From Fidelibacterota bacterium (lineage in GTDB: Bacteria > Fidelibacterota > Marinisomatia > Marinisomatales > CAZVFT01): DNA of 15,270 nt. The stretch is taken from NCBI GenBank assembly GCA_014381485.1, contig JACNLN010000110.1, positions 1 to 15,270 of the forward strand, given 5' to 3'. The first letter of the stretch is position 1, and every line of letters begins with the position of its first letter. Below the pieces are notes generated by a model. It ran no database searches. It was given only the letters and a program-made list of their open reading frames with translations, and was not told where the DNA came from. Shown piece after piece: positions 15,009 to 15,270 of the stretch. The position numbers were made by a program, and so were the translations under genes.

Positions 15009-15233
15009 TTCACCAATAAGTCGTAGTCCTGATAGGCAATAAACATCTCAGTCAAATAATTTCCTTATAACGGGTAGCTATTAGCACCATAATGTAGTAG
15101 CTTTTCACTACACAGGGCAGGCGTGCTTATTGCTACCCCTAAACGGAATAGATTAACACCGCCACCCTGCCAGCTGTGAGCCTAACCAGATTACCCATCC
15201 ACAGGATCATTCGGACAATAATATGTGATGAAC
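15009..15233. repeat. Composite intergenic repeat, copy B
   Basis: The right-edge spacer (14948-15270) has no credible gene. It opens with TTCACCAATAAGTCG and CCTGATA and closes with ACAATAATATGTGATGAAC. These match the borders of copy A (22 of 26 and 17 of 19 positions). The interior differs: a nested inverted repeat at 15072-15138 replaces the tandem units and hairpin block. From about 15140 to 15214 nothing further was recognised. Confidence 0.5.
15072..15138. repeat. Nested inverted repeat (cruciform-like)
   Basis: The arms GGGTAGCTATTAGCAC (15072-15087) and GTGCTTATTGCTACCC (15123-15138) are complementary at 14 of 16 positions. They enclose a 6-bp hairpin TGTAGT / ACTACA (15093-15098 and 15107-15112). 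It could be a folded ncRNA, a recombination-site-like structure or an extragenic palindrome. No T-run follows it. Confidence 0.65.
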
Positions 15234-15270
15234 CAACATAATCATTGAATAAAGAGCAACCTCCACCTAA

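Noticed and set aside
15072..15138. Integron attC site
   Set aside because: The arms do not end in convincing RYYYAAC / GTTRRRY core sites, and no integrase or cassette gene array is visible.

Overview
The window comes from a moderately AT-rich bacterial chromosome, probably an anaerobic or facultatively fermentative organism. Two things point that way: a full-length pyruvate:ferredoxin oxidoreductase (nifJ) and a complete set of NiFe-hydrogenase maturation genes. The gene content would suit the Bacteroidota/Neomarinimicrobiota (FCB) neighbourhood, but no rRNA or marker gene is present, so that placement is a low-confidence inference.

Layout. At the left edge is the C-terminal tail of an unidentified plus-strand gene. 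A 33-nt palindrome and a plus-strand SRAP (YedK/HMCES-type) abasic-site protein gene follow. Everything from 875 to 14947 is on the minus strand. In the direction of transcription these genes are: a secreted YtcJ-like amidohydrolase and an overlapping SpoU/TrmH-type RNA methyltransferase; an 846-bp gene-free spacer full of repeats; nifJ; and hypA-hypB-hypF-hypC-hypD-hypE, then a small four-helix-bundle (S23/23S-IVP family) gene and a NicO/UreH-like nickel transporter. The right edge is a second gene-free, repeat-bearing spacer.

How the genes work together. HypF and HypE make the cyanide ligands from carbamoyl phosphate. HypC and HypD assemble the Fe(CN)2CO unit. HypA and HypB insert nickel, and the His-rich membrane protein at the end of the cluster is the likely nickel supplier. 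NifJ makes reduced ferredoxin from pyruvate, a plausible electron source for H2 production. No hydrogenase structural gene or maturation protease lies in the window.

Most unusual structure. (1) The four-helix-bundle gene sits between hypE and the nickel transporter as a cassette bounded by inverted arrays of degenerate 8-nt repeats. These begin 7 nt after the hypE stop and end at the transporter ATG, so it looks like a mobile unit inserted in the hyp operon. (2) The nifJ/methyltransferase spacer holds a 228-bp MITE-like element with 15-bp perfect terminal inverted repeats, a candidate ATT duplication, and two inverted hairpins that differ by compensatory changes. (3) The two large spacers share the same 5' and 3' border motifs in the same orientation around different interiors, which suggests a modular dispersed repeat family.
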